A DNA stretch of 27,140 nt from Proteobacteria bacterium SG_bin5 (GCA_002083475.1 LWDI01000039.1:1-27140), one strand, 5' to 3'; positions 1 through 8,233 are shown, numbered from the stretch's first letter. Notes: generated from the sequence alone by a model not told the origin. A program made the numbers and translations.

Positions 1-1
1 G

Positions 2-34
2 CATGTCGAGTTCAAGGAAGCCAAGATCAAGTAA
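2..34 (+). CDS. rpmG: 50S ribosomal protein L33, 3' end only
   Basis: Only the last ten codons and the TAA stop (32-34) lie in the window. The residues HVEFKEAKIK match the C-terminus of alphaproteobacterial ribosomal protein L33, a small protein of the large ribosomal subunit. In this lineage rpmG commonly lies near divK, which agrees with the response regulator found at 265-648. A terminator-like hairpin with a T run follows about 30 bases downstream. The call rests on a short tail plus context, but that tail is very characteristic. Confidence 0.8.
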   Translation, partial: HVEFKEAKIK

Positions 35-62
35 CGCGCGCTTCGCGCCGAGCGATGGGGCT

Positions 63-91
63 GCGGGGCCGGGGGCGCCGCGGCCTTTTTT
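63..91 (+). terminator. Intrinsic terminator after rpmG
   Basis: GGCCG (67-71) and CGGCC (81-85) are complementary and enclose a GC-rich loop. Six T residues (86-91) follow directly. Position and orientation fit rho-independent termination of the rpmG transcript. Confidence 0.6.
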
Positions 92-120
92 GCGTGTCTG
101 GTTGGGCCGGAGAGGCTTCC

Positions 121-267
121 TAAAATCCTCCCCGTTTACGGGGAGGGGAACCGCTCGCACCGCGAGCGGTGGAGGGGGCGGGCGCCAGTCGCGACGTTTC
201 GCACAGGGTCGCACCCCCTCCGTCAGCGCTAACGCGCTGCCACCTCCCCGTGAACGGGGAGGATTTA
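121..267. repeat. Dispersed palindromic intergenic element (copy A)
   Basis: This compact, complete element of about 145 bases has complementary ends: TAAAATCCTCCCC on the left and GGGGAGGATTTA on the right. Each end is itself a small hairpin (CCTCCCCG/CGGGGAGG at 127-146 and again at 243-262). The inner arms carry GGTGGAGGGGG on the left and CCCCCTCCGTCAG...CTGCCACC on the right. The same modules recur at 2097-2226, and in halves at 11488-11620 and 12482-12597. Its right edge overlaps the divK stop codon. It looks like a REP-like non-autonomous repeat. No transposase is linked to it. Confidence 0.75.
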
Positions 268-648
268 GGTCGCGCTTTCGTCCTCCGGCAACAACGCCTT
301 CACCTGCGCCATGAACGGGGCGAGCGCGATCGGTTTCGAGACATAGGCCGCCGCCCCCGCCGCGCGGATGCGCTCTTCGTCGGCGCGGCTCGAATAGGCC
401 GTCACCGCCAGGATCGGGATGTCGCGCAGCATCAGATCGCCCTTCAACTGCGCGATCAGCTCATGCCCGCTCACATGCGGCAGCTGGATGTCGGTGATCA
501 CCAGATCGGGGGCGAAGTCGCGCGCTTGGGTCAATGCCTCGCGTCCGTCGCGCACGCCCGCGACGGTGAAGCCGTGCGCGCGCAGCAGATCGGTGAAGAG
601 TTTCAAATTGAGTTCGTTGTCCTCGACAACCAGCACGCGTTTTGCCAC
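265..648 (-). CDS. divK: DivK-type single-domain response regulator
   Basis: This is a 127-residue stand-alone receiver domain without an output domain. From the GTG start, the acidic pair E9/D10, phosphoacceptor D53 (in VITDIQLPHVSG), T83 (AVTAY) and K105 (SKP) fall in the canonical receiver positions. The N-terminus AKRVLVVEDNELNLKLF is typical of alphaproteobacterial DivK. In Caulobacter, DivK receives phosphate from PleC/DivJ and acts through DivL/CckA to lower CtrA activity. The GTG at 648 was chosen because it gives the usual DivK N-terminus. An in-frame ATG at 684 would add 12 atypical residues and overlap the start of the divergent DUF3572 gene. Only 35 bases separate the two divergent starts. 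Confidence 0.9.
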   Translation of the reverse strand: MAKRVLVVEDNELNLKLFTDLLRAHGFTVAGVRDGREALTQARDFAPDLVITDIQLPHVSGHELIAQLKGDLMLRDIPILAVTAYSSRADEERIRAAGAAAYVSKPIALAPFMAQVKALLPEDESAT

Positions 649-683
649 GGGGGCGCAGCATAAAGAGCGGGGCGCCCCAGGCA

Positions 684-944
684 ATGGCCGAGACTGATCC
701 GATCGCGCTGGCGCTGCGCGCGCTGGCCTTCGTGCTCGCGGATACGAACCGCGCCGAGCGGCTGCTCGCGCTCACCGGGCTCGGCGCGCGCGAGTTGCGC
801 GCGCGCGCCGCCGAACCCGCGTTGCTCGCCGCCGTGCTCGCCTTTCTCGAAAGCCATGAGCCCGATCTGCTCGCCGCGGCCGACGCGCTCGATGTGCCCC
901 CCGCCGCGCTGGTCGCGGCGCGCGCGACCTTGGAGCATTCATGA
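684..944 (+). CDS. DUF3572 family protein
   Basis: This short helical protein of 86 residues begins MAETDPIALALRAL and is rich in Ala, Leu and Arg. It resembles the DUF3572 family, which is restricted to Alphaproteobacteria and often sits beside divK. Its function is unknown. The ATG at 684 gives the typical N-terminus; an upstream in-frame ATG at 642 would run into divK. The stop overlaps the start of the next gene by four bases (ATGA at 941-944), so it is probably translationally coupled to the HAD hydrolase. Confidence 0.75.
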   Translation: MAETDPIALALRALAFVLADTNRAERLLALTGLGARELRARAAEPALLAAVLAFLESHEPDLLAAADALDVPPAALVAARATLEHS

Positions 945-1561
945 CCAAGCTGGTGATCTGCGATTGCGACGAAGTGCTGCTCCACATGGTGCGCCATTTC
1001 GGGGTGTGGCTGCGCGAGCGGCACGATATCGAATTCGACATGGCGGGCGGCGATTTCGCGCGCGCGCTCAAACGCGCCGACGGTTCGTTCGTCGAGCGCG
1101 AGGCGATGTGGGCGCTGCTCGACGGCTTCTTCCCCGCCGAAATGGAGCGCCAGACCTTGGTGCCCGGCGCCGCCGAGGCGCTCGCCACGCTTTCGGCCGA
1201 GGCCGAGATCGTGATCCTCACCAATTTGGGCGATCATTGCCGCGACGCGCGCATCGCCCAGCTCGCGCGCTTCGGCATCTCGCACCGGGTGGTGACCAAC
1301 CAGGGCGGGAAGGGCGATCCGGTCGCGCGGCTCCTCGCCGAAACGGGCGCCTCGGTCGCGGTGTTCGTCGACGATCTGGCGGTGCATCATGAGTCGGTCG
1401 CGCGCCATGCGCCCCAGGTCCACCGGCTGCACATGGTGAGCGAGCCCGAACTCGCGCCGCACATCCCGCCCGCGCCGCACGCGCACGCGCGGATCGACGA
1501 TTGGGCGGCGGCCTTGCCCTGGATCATCGCGCGCCTCGCGCACGGCCCCGCCGAGGCTTGA
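941..1561 (+). CDS. HAD-superfamily hydrolase
   Basis: The protein has 206 residues. The haloacid dehalogenase motifs are visible in order: motif I CDCDEV with nucleophile D8 and general acid D10, motif II VILTNLG around residues 91-97, motif III lysine in the GGKGDP segment near residue 124, and motif IV VFVDD around residues 141-145. These residues support Mg-dependent phosphatase-type chemistry through an aspartyl-phosphate intermediate. The substrate cannot be read from the sequence. There is no signal peptide, so it should be cytoplasmic. It is coupled by an ATGA overlap to DUF3572 and lies 32 bases before the RidA-family gene. Confidence 0.85.
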   Translation: MTKLVICDCDEVLLHMVRHFGVWLRERHDIEFDMAGGDFARALKRADGSFVEREAMWALLDGFFPAEMERQTLVPGAAEALATLSAEAEIVILTNLGDHCRDARIAQLARFGISHRVVTNQGGKGDPVARLLAETGASVAVFVDDLAVHHESVARHAPQVHRLHMVSEPELAPHIPPAPHAHARIDDWAAALPWIIARLAHGPAEA

Positions 1562-1593
1562 CCGGCGCGGCGCGCCTCGCCAAGCCCGCGCCT

Positions 1594-2067
1594 ATGAGCA
1601 ATCGAGTCGAAACCAAGCTGGCCGAGCTCGGCCTCACCCTCCCCGAACCCGCCGCGCCGGTCGCGACTTATGTGCCCGCGGTCGAGGCGGGGGGGCTGCT
1701 CCATATCTCGGGGCAGATTTCCTTCGCGGAGGATGGCAGCCTGATGACGGGGCGGCTCGGCGAGGATCGCGACCTCGACTATGGCGTCGCCGCCGCGCGG
1801 CGCTGCGCGCTGATGCTGGTCGCGCAGATGAAGCGCGCGCTGGGCGGGCTCGATCGGGTCGAGCGGATCGTCAAACTCGGCGTGTTCGTCAATTCGGCGC
1901 CGGGTTTCACCGATCAGCCCAAGGTGGCGAACGGCGCCTCGGACCTGATGGTCGAGCTGTTTGGCGACGCCGGCCGCCACGCGCGCAGCGCGGTGGGAGT
2001 GGCGAGCCTGCCTTTGGGCGTCGCGGTCGAGATCGACGCGATCGTGCAGGTCCAGAACGCGCTGTAG
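1594..2067 (+). CDS. RidA family (YjgF/YER057c/UK114) protein
   Basis: The protein has 157 residues and the RidA/chorismate-mutase-like fold signature. LLHISGQI lies in the N-terminal half, and the C-terminal part reads RSAVGVASLPLGVAVEIDAIV, with the arginine and glutamate at the positions that bind the carboxylate of imine substrates in RidA. Family members hydrolyse reactive enamine/imine intermediates such as 2-aminoacrylate. This longer form resembles the YjgF-like subgroups rather than classical 130-residue RidA, so the exact substrate is open. The ATG at 1594 starts the typical N-terminus MSNRVETKLAELGL. It follows the HAD gene on the same strand. Repeat B begins 30 bases after its stop. 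Confidence 0.85.
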   Translation: MSNRVETKLAELGLTLPEPAAPVATYVPAVEAGGLLHISGQISFAEDGSLMTGRLGEDRDLDYGVAAARRCALMLVAQMKRALGGLDRVERIVKLGVFVNSAPGFTDQPKVANGASDLMVELFGDAGRHARSAVGVASLPLGVAVEIDAIVQVQNAL

Positions 2068-2096
2068 GGCGCCCGGTTACCGAGGAGATCTGGTGC

Positions 2097-2226
2097 AAGC
2101 TCCTCCCCTGAAAGGGGAGGGGGACCACGCGAAGCGTGGTGGAGGGGTATCGCCCTCGATCTACCGGGGACACCCCTCCGTCAGCCGCTGGCGCGGCTGC
2201 CACCTCCCCCATCGGGGGAGGAGCTT
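2097..2226. repeat. Dispersed palindromic intergenic element (copy B)
   Basis: This is a complete element of about 130 bases with perfect 12-base complementary ends, AAGCTCCTCCCC (2097-2108) and GGGGAGGAGCTT (2215-2226). Inside are an inner hairpin CCACGC-GAA-GCGTGG, GGTGGAGGGGTATCGCCCTCGA (left arm) and ACCCCTCCGTCAGCCGC...GCGGCTGCCACC (right arm). It has the same module order as copy A. It fills the space between the RidA gene and the FemAB-like gene, and its right end provides a strong Shine-Dalgarno sequence for that gene. Confidence 0.8.
2217..2223 (+). promoter_or_regulatory. Shine-Dalgarno supplied by repeat B
   Basis: GGAGGAG at 2217-2223 lies nine bases before the ATG at 2233 and is part of the right terminal arm of repeat B. 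In the RNA the arm can pair with its partner at the other end of the repeat, or with the nearer CCTCCCCC at 2202-2209. Folding could therefore hide the site. It is the main reason for choosing the ATG at 2233 as the start. Confidence 0.5.
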
Positions 2227-2232
2227 GGCGCG

Positions 2233-3441
2233 ATGATCCTATCCCGTCTCCTCGCCCGAGCTCTTCCCCGCCGCCGCCGCCGCACCTATGTCGGTCGGGT
2301 GACCGGCTCGATCACCGCCCGTATCGCCGATGGCGTCCGCAGCATCGCGCCCGAGGCGTGGGATGCCTGCGCCGGCAGCGCCAACCCCTTCCTTAGCCAC
2401 GCCTTTCTCTCGATCCTCGAGGAATCGGGGAGCGTCCACCCGCGCGCCGGCTGGCAACCGCTGCCGATCGTGATCGACGGCGCGGACGGCGCGCCGGCCG
2501 CGATCGCCCCCGCTTACGCCAAAAGCCACAGCCAGGGCGAATATGTGTTCGATCACGCCTGGGCCGACGCCTGGGAGCGCGCGGGCGGGCGCTATTATCC
2601 CAAGCTGCAGGTCGCGGTGCCCTTCACGCCCGTGCCCGGGCCGCGGCTGTTGCTGCGCGATCCCGCGCAAGCCCCCGCGCTGATCGCCGCGATCGAAACG
2701 GTGACGCGCGCGCATGATCTATCGAGCGCGCACGCGACTTTCGTCGCGCCCGAGCAAGTGCCGCTGTTCGAAAACGCGGGCTGGCTGGTGCGGCTCGGCA
2801 CGCAATTCCATTGGCACAACCAGGGCTATGCCGAGTTCGACGATTTTCTGGAGACGCTCGCCAGCCGCAAGCGCAAGGCGATCCGCAAGGAACGCGCCGC
2901 CGCGATCGAGGGGCTCGCGATCCGCCATTTGAGCGGCGCCGATCTGAGCGAGGCGGCATGGGACGCGTTCTGGGTCTTCTACCAGGATACCGGCGCGCGC
3001 AAATGGGGGCGGCCCTATCTCACCCGCCGCTTCTTCTCGCTGCTCGGCGAGCGGATGGCGGACGAGGTGCTGCTGATCCTCGCCGAGCGCGAAGGGCGGC
3101 CGATCGCGGGCGCGCTCAATCTGATCGGCGCTGATACGCTCTATGGCCGCTATTGGGGCTGCACCGAGGAAGTGCCCTTCCTCCATTTCGAGCTTTGCTA
3201 TTATCAGGCGATCGACGCCGCCATCGCGCGCGGGCTGAAGACGGTGGAGGCGGGGGCGCAGGGCGAGCATAAGCTCGCGCGCGGTTACGAGCCGACGCCC
3301 ACTTGGTCGGCGCATTTTCTCCCCGATCCCCATTTCCGCCGCGCGGTGGCCGATTATCTGGCGCGCGAGCGCGAGGCGGTCGCCGCCGACGCCGAATTCC
3401 TCGCGACTATGACGCCGTTCCGGAAGGCGGCGGCGGAATGA
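2233..3441 (+). CDS. GNAT/FemAB-like N-acyltransferase (DUF482 family)
   Basis: The protein has 402 residues and resembles the DUF482 'peptidogalycan biosynthesis' family, which has a FemAB/GNAT-like double acyltransferase fold. Characteristic segments are EWDACAG-like AWDACAGSANPFLSHAF near the N-terminus, YPKLQVAVPFTPVPGPRLLL, the basic stretch ASRKRKAIRKER and the C-terminal HFLPDPHFRRAVADYL. The substrate is not known. The ATG at 2233 has the strong ribosome binding site donated by repeat B but adds a basic leader (ALPRRRRR). A GTG at 2299 would begin VTGSITARIADG, closer to the usual family start, but with a poor ribosome binding site. The last 35 bases overlap the convergent membrane gene. 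Confidence 0.8.
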   Translation: MILSRLLARALPRRRRRTYVGRVTGSITARIADGVRSIAPEAWDACAGSANPFLSHAFLSILEESGSVHPRAGWQPLPIVIDGADGAPAAIAPAYAKSHSQGEYVFDHAWADAWERAGGRYYPKLQVAVPFTPVPGPRLLLRDPAQAPALIAAIETVTRAHDLSSAHATFVAPEQVPLFENAGWLVRLGTQFHWHNQGYAEFDDFLETLASRKRKAIRKERAAAIEGLAIRHLSGADLSEAAWDAFWVFYQDTGARKWGRPYLTRRFFSLLGERMADEVLLILAEREGRPIAGALNLIGADTLYGRYWGCTEEVPFLHFELCYYQAIDAAIARGLKTVEAGAQGEHKLARGYEPTPTWSAHFLPDPHFRRAVADYLAREREAVAADAEFLATMTPFRKAAAE

Positions 3442-5050
3442 GTTCCTCGCGGCTCACCTTGGGGCCTTCGGAATCGTGGTCGACCGCGTAGAGCCCGCTG
3501 CGCGTCGCCGGATCGTACCAGAGCGGCTTCAGGCCCTTCAGCAGCGCCGGATCGAAGGGCGGCGGGATCATGATCCACACATAATCGAAAGTGTGGCGCG
3601 GGAAGAGCACCAGCGAGCGTTTGAGCGGGCGCCACCACTCGCGCGGGCATTGCTCATGCGTCACCAATTGCGAGGGATCATGCGCGAAGCCGCGCAGCCG
3701 GTGGCGCACCGTCAGCAATTGGGCGCCCGCCATCGACCATTGATCGTTGGTGTAAGCGAGCTTGCGTTCGAGCGCGAGCGCGGGGACGTGCTGCAACCGG
3801 CTCATGAACCATTGATTGTTGCACGTCTCGCCGACGAAGCTGATGAGGCGCGCGCCGACCGGCAGCTTCTCCAGCGCGGCGAGCTGGCGCTCATAGCTTT
3901 TGGCGTAGAGATAGAAGCTCAGCGTGTTGCCGCCGATCCGCACTAGGAAGAAAGCGAGCCCGATCGCCGCGAGGGTCGAGGCACCGCGCAGCGACACGCC
4001 CTTGCGCGGGCGCAGCGCGATCAGCCCGATCGCGAGCATGAAGGGGGCGAGCCGCATGTCGGCATAGGCCGATCCGAACACGATGCGCGGCAGCACCAGG
4101 AACACCGCGAACAGGAACAGCGCCGACAGCAGCAGATTGCGCGAGAATTCGATCGTCGGATCGCGCATCCCCCGGAACAGGATGAAATAGAGGATCGCGG
4201 TCATGCCCACGTCGAACGCCTGCCAGCGGTCGCGCATCACCATCACGATCCAGCCGAACTTCGCGCGCCAGTTGAACCAATCGCCGGTTTGCCCGGTCAC
4301 ATGCTCGCCCGATCGCCAGGCGATCATCAGCAGCATCGGCAGCGCGAGCGGGAGGCAGCCGAGCCCCGCGCGCACCCAGGCCGAAAGCCAATGGCGCGCG
4401 CGGTCGGTGAGCGTCGCATAATCCTGCGGCAGCCGGTCGTGTTGGCGGATCATCTCCGCCGAGAAAGCGAGCACGCCGAGCACGCCCCCGCCGAAAGTGT
4501 GGCACACCCATAGCGCGCACGAGAGCGGCACGAACAGCGCCGCGCGCAGCCGCAGCTTGCCCAGCCGCGCGAGCCGCAGCCACAGCGCGAACAGGTTGAG
4601 CGCGAGCGCCATCGACAGCGCGAAATTGACGAAGCCGAAATGGAGCGGGAAGCTATAAGCGAGCGGCAGCGCGAACAGCGCGGTGGGCGGGATGCGGCCA
4701 TGCACCTCGCGCGCGATCCACAGCAGCCCGGCGACGGTGAGCACCGGAATCGCGATCACGATCAGCTTGACCGCGAGCTCCAAATCGCCGCCGAGCAACG
4801 GGGTGAGCGGCACGATCAACAGATCGACGCCCAAATTGCCGATCAATTGCCATTTGAATTCATACCAATCGTTCAGCCAGGTGATTTGGTCATGATCGAG
4901 CTGGACGCGGTAGCGCCCCATATGCCCCGGCAGATCGACGAGCGGCGGGATTTGGGGATAGAGCAGCGGTATCGCCGCGATCAGCGCCACCGCGATCACG
5001 AACCACCGTTCTTCCCACCAATGCCGCCCGCCGGCCACCCGCTCTGCCAT
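3407..5050 (-). CDS. Polytopic membrane protein, GT-C glycosyltransferase-like
   Basis: The protein has 547 residues with about ten or more hydrophobic membrane segments in the first 400 residues, followed by a soluble C-terminal domain of about 150 residues. The first segment (FVIAVALIAAIPLLYP) is followed by the loop PPLVDLPGHMGRYRVQLDHD. Acidic residues in the first external loop are typical of GT-C-fold enzymes that use polyprenyl-linked sugars. I do not recognise a named family, so glycosyltransferase activity is inference from topology and neighbours. It is followed in the same direction by the STT3-like gene, 48 bases upstream in transcription order. Its 3' end overlaps the FemAB-like gene tail to tail. 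Confidence 0.6.
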   Translation of the reverse strand: MAERVAGGRHWWEERWFVIAVALIAAIPLLYPQIPPLVDLPGHMGRYRVQLDHDQITWLNDWYEFKWQLIGNLGVDLLIVPLTPLLGGDLELAVKLIVIAIPVLTVAGLLWIAREVHGRIPPTALFALPLAYSFPLHFGFVNFALSMALALNLFALWLRLARLGKLRLRAALFVPLSCALWVCHTFGGGVLGVLAFSAEMIRQHDRLPQDYATLTDRARHWLSAWVRAGLGCLPLALPMLLMIAWRSGEHVTGQTGDWFNWRAKFGWIVMVMRDRWQAFDVGMTAILYFILFRGMRDPTIEFSRNLLLSALFLFAVFLVLPRIVFGSAYADMRLAPFMLAIGLIALRPRKGVSLRGASTLAAIGLAFFLVRIGGNTLSFYLYAKSYERQLAALEKLPVGARLISFVGETCNNQWFMSRLQHVPALALERKLAYTNDQWSMAGAQLLTVRHRLRGFAHDPSQLVTHEQCPREWWRPLKRSLVLFPRHTFDYVWIMIPPPFDPALLKGLKPLWYDPATRSGLYAVDHDSEGPKVSREELIPPPPSGTAS

Positions 5051-5098
5051 CGCCCGCCCTTACGAGGCGGGTGGGGGCGGGGGCAAGGGGGGCGTGGC

Positions 5099-6874
5099 TC
5101 AGCGGCGGATACGGTAGAGGCGCAGCGCCGTGTCGCCGATCGGGACGGGGCGCAGCCATGCAGGGACTCGCCCGCGCGCCAGCGCCGTGGCGAGGCTCGC
5201 CGGATAGGCGCGCGTCACCCCGAGCTCGTCGAAATCGCCCGGGCAAAAGGCGACGTAATCGGCGCGCCAGGCGCGCCCGATCGCACGCGCGCGTTCGGGC
5301 GGGCTCAGGAAGAAGCGGTACATCGCCATATTGCCGCGATCGTTGCGATGATAGCCGGCGCCGATGGTGGCGTGATGCGTCGCGGCGATCAGATAGGCGG
5401 CGATGCTGGTGCCGGCCATCACCACGCCCTTGGGCTGGCGATCGATCAGTGCCCAGGGATTGCCCGCGCTGCAGAGCACTTGCTGCTTGACCGGGGCGAC
5501 GCCGGGACCCGCGCCGAGCCGGCGCTCGATCTGGTCGCCGAGCGTCGCATAGAGGATGCCGGCGCTCGCGAGCCAGGCGCCGACGATTTTGGCCACGCGC
5601 CCGCGCGTTGCGTTCCGCGCGGTGATGACGAGCCCGGCGAGCATCGGCGCGGCGAGCGGCGCACCGATATAGACGCCGCGCACCTGCGCGAGCATCACCA
5701 GCGTCGAGACCAGGATCACCGCGCCAAGGGGCAATAGCAACACGCGCCGGCCAGCGTCGCGCCAGAGCATCCACAGCGTGACCAAGCTCGCCACCACGCA
5801 GACGCCACTAAATGCGATCGCGCGCAAGGGGCGCTGATCGAACAGGCTGTTGGCCTCGTCGATGAAGGGCAAGAACCATTTGACCAAAAAGGGGTCCATC
5901 ACCCCATAGGGGCCGCGCCAACAGCTGGGATAGGCGATCAACGTTGCCGCCAATACCGCGCCGCCGAGCAGCCCGCCCGCCGCGAGCCGCGGGGTCGAAT
6001 GGCGCAGCCACGGGGTCATCGCGGCGAGCAGCGCGAGCGCGCCGGCGGTCAACAGCGCGCCCGTCGCCGATGCCGGGGTGAAGGCGTCGCAATAGGCCGC
6101 GCTCCACAGGGTCGGCCGCAAAAAGGCAAGAAAAAGCAAGGTGGTGCCCGCCAGGCCGCCCGCGAACCCCAGCAAGCGCGCGCGCTCCATGACGCCGTGC
6201 GCCACCCATAAGAGCGCGAGCACCGCGATCAGCACGCCGACTTGCGGCAGTGTTTCCAGTCCCACCACCAGGCTGATGCCCGCCCACAGCCCGGCGCCTA
6301 GCCCGCCCCGCCAAGTCGGCGCCGCCATCACGGCGAGCACGAGCAATTGGATCAGCACCACCTGCAAGGCGTGGTGATCGATGCGCCCGGGCAGGAACGC
6401 GAGCGTGCCGGGATAAGCGAATGCCATCAGCAGCGCCGCGATCGGGCCGCCCTGCGCGCCCCATAGCCGGCGCCCGATCCGCGCGGACAGGAATAGCGCG
6501 AGCGCGAAGAGCAGCAGCGGATAGCCCAGCACCGCCGCCATTTCGGCGGCGCTGGTGCCAAGCACAGGCCGGACGAGCAGGATGATCGCCGCGATCCCGA
6601 CGTCATTCACCCGCGACCAATGCATTGGCGCGCCGAGCGGGGGCGCCATGCGATATTGCGTCCAATCATTGGTCGCCTGGCCCGCGAGCCAATCGCGCAC
6701 TTGGGCTAGCCGCATCATGTCGTCGTGATCGGGCAGCAGCAGATGGCGCAGTCGCGCCCAGTCGGTGATGAGCCATCCCGTCGACAGGATCAGCGCGAGC
6801 GCGACCGCGACGATCAGGTCGCGCGCGCGGTCCCGCGAGGCCGCGGTCGGCGCTTCGATCGGCTGAAAATACAT
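5099..6874 (-). CDS. STT3/PMT-like GT-C membrane protein
   Basis: The protein has 591 residues and many transmembrane helices. After the first helix comes PDHDDMMRLAQVRDWLAGQ, with an acidic pair at residues 51-52, then QYRMAPPLGAPMHWSR and later GRIDHH (about 163-168) and GLETLP. This layout recalls oligosaccharyltransferase STT3 and related GT-C enzymes, which carry the catalytic DD/DxD in the first external loop. A role moving sugars from a polyprenyl carrier at the periplasmic face is inferred, and the acceptor is unknown. The ATG at 6874 was chosen because AGGAGGG lies about five bases upstream and a possible promoter lies just behind it. The ATG at 6907 would precede the inferred transcript start. 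Confidence 0.65.
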   Translation of the reverse strand: MYFQPIEAPTAASRDRARDLIVAVALALILSTGWLITDWARLRHLLLPDHDDMMRLAQVRDWLAGQATNDWTQYRMAPPLGAPMHWSRVNDVGIAAIILLVRPVLGTSAAEMAAVLGYPLLLFALALFLSARIGRRLWGAQGGPIAALLMAFAYPGTLAFLPGRIDHHALQVVLIQLLVLAVMAAPTWRGGLGAGLWAGISLVVGLETLPQVGVLIAVLALLWVAHGVMERARLLGFAGGLAGTTLLFLAFLRPTLWSAAYCDAFTPASATGALLTAGALALLAAMTPWLRHSTPRLAAGGLLGGAVLAATLIAYPSCWRGPYGVMDPFLVKWFLPFIDEANSLFDQRPLRAIAFSGVCVVASLVTLWMLWRDAGRRVLLLPLGAVILVSTLVMLAQVRGVYIGAPLAAPMLAGLVITARNATRGRVAKIVGAWLASAGILYATLGDQIERRLGAGPGVAPVKQQVLCSAGNPWALIDRQPKGVVMAGTSIAAYLIAATHHATIGAGYHRNDRGNMAMYRFFLSPPERARAIGRAWRADYVAFCPGDFDELGVTRAYPASLATALARGRVPAWLRPVPIGDTALRLYRIRR

Positions 6875-6896
6875 GAATGCCCTCCTCGCGCTCTCC

Positions 6897-6926
6897 ATAA
6901 CCGGCAATGCTTAACCATGTTTTCAA
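6897..6926 (-). promoter_or_regulatory. Possible sigma70-type promoter for the STT3-like gene
   Basis: Read on the minus strand, TTGAAA (6926-6921) is followed after 18 bases by GGTTAT (6902-6897). Transcription would begin about 15 bases before the ATG at 6874. The -10 match is moderate and no experimental support is available from sequence alone. Confidence 0.3.
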
Positions 6927-6970
6927 TCCTGGCTGGCATTCCATCGGCGTCACCACCGGGGGAGAGCGAT

Positions 6971-8179
6971 ATGCGAGCCGCAGCGCCGCGATTGACGCGG
7001 CAGGCGCCACAGGCGGGCGGGGCTCCAGCGAGCGCGATCGAACTTTCGATCGTGATGCCGTGTCTCAACGAGGCCGAAACACTCGCCCTGTGCATTCGCA
7101 AGGCGCGGCAATTTCTAGAAACGAGCGGCGTGGCGGGCGAGGTGATCGTCGCCGACAATGGCTCGACCGATGGCTCGCGCCAAATCGCCGTTGGGATGGG
7201 CGCGCGACTGGTGGGGGTGAGCGAGCGCGGCTATGGCGCGGCGCTGCTCGGCGGGATCGCAGCGGCGCGCGGCCGCTATGTCGTGATGGGCGATGCCGAC
7301 GACAGCTATGATTTCGCCCAGCTGATGCCCTTCGTCGAGGCCTTGCGCGCCGGGGGACAGTTGGTGATGGGCAACCGCTTCAAGGGCGGCATCGCCCCCG
7401 GCGCGATGCCATTGCTGCACCGTTATCTCGGCAATCCCGTGCTCAGCTTTCTCGGCCGCCGCTTCTACAATGCGCGCGTCGGCGATTTCCATTGCGGTTT
7501 GCGGGGTTTCGACCGCGCGGCGATCGACTCGCTCAATCTGACTACCCGGGGAATGGAATTCGCCAGCGAAATGGTGGTGAAGGCCGTGCTTTACGGGCTC
7601 GACGTGCGCGAGGTGCCGACGACGCTTCAGCCCGACGGGCGCAGCCGCGCCCCCCATTTGCGCACCTGGCGCGACGGCTGGCGCCATTTGCGCTTCTTGT
7701 TGACCTATGCCCCGCGGGTTCTGTTCGTGATTCCCGGGCTCGCGCTCGCGCTGCCGAGCTTGATCGCGGTGGCGGTGCTCGCCGCCGGCAGTGTCGAGGT
7801 GGCGGGCGTCGAATTGAGCGCGACCACCTTGTTGTTCGCGGCGATGGCCTTGTTGCTCGGCAGCCAGCTGATCGGCTTCGGTATCGTCGCGCGGCTTTTC
7901 GGCGCGGCGAACGCGATGTGGCCGGTGAGCCCCCGCGTCGCGCGCTTCCGCCGTTGGTTCAGCGTCGAGCGCGGGTGTCAATTGGGCGCCGCGGTGATGC
8001 TCGCCGGGCTGGCGGGGGCGGGCGCGTTGCTGTGGCGGTGGGAGCGCCAAGGCTTTGGGCCGATGGAGCCGGTCATGCTGATGCGCTTCGCCATTCCCGC
8101 GATGCTCGCGACGTTGCTCGGCGCGCAAACGATCTTCACCAGCTTCCTGATCGGGCTGATCGACCGCGGCGAACGCTGA
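6971..8179 (+). CDS. GT2 glycosyltransferase, dolichol/undecaprenyl-phosphate sugar synthase type
   Basis: The protein has 402 residues. The N-terminal GT-A domain shows SIVMPCLNEAETL (about 26-38), ADNGSTDGS (about 61-69) and the metal/nucleotide-binding DAD in VMGDADDSYDF (about 108-110). FHCGLRGFDR and the basic THLRTWRDGWRHLRF-like segment follow. Four C-terminal hydrophobic helices complete it. This architecture matches enzymes that transfer a hexose from a nucleotide sugar to a polyprenyl phosphate at the inner face of the membrane. Such lipid-linked sugars feed GT-C enzymes, which fits the two minus-strand neighbours. The ATG at 6971 follows GGGGGAG at suitable spacing and is divergent from the STT3-like gene. 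The sugar is not known. Confidence 0.8.
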   Translation: MRAAAPRLTRQAPQAGGAPASAIELSIVMPCLNEAETLALCIRKARQFLETSGVAGEVIVADNGSTDGSRQIAVGMGARLVGVSERGYGAALLGGIAAARGRYVVMGDADDSYDFAQLMPFVEALRAGGQLVMGNRFKGGIAPGAMPLLHRYLGNPVLSFLGRRFYNARVGDFHCGLRGFDRAAIDSLNLTTRGMEFASEMVVKAVLYGLDVREVPTTLQPDGRSRAPHLRTWRDGWRHLRFLLTYAPRVLFVIPGLALALPSLIAVAVLAAGSVEVAGVELSATTLLFAAMALLLGSQLIGFGIVARLFGAANAMWPVSPRVARFRRWFSVERGCQLGAAVMLAGLAGAGALLWRWERQGFGPMEPVMLMRFAIPAMLATLLGAQTIFTSFLIGLIDRGER

Positions 8180-8233
8180 ACGCGCGGTGGGGCTCGCCCC
8201 CCGAGTCCCGGGGGCGCGGGGCGAACATGCCAG

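Noticed and set aside
461..1543. 360-codon open frame on the minus strand
   Set aside because: It covers DUF3572 and the HAD hydrolase in antisense, and both of those show clear family motifs. No protein features are visible in it.
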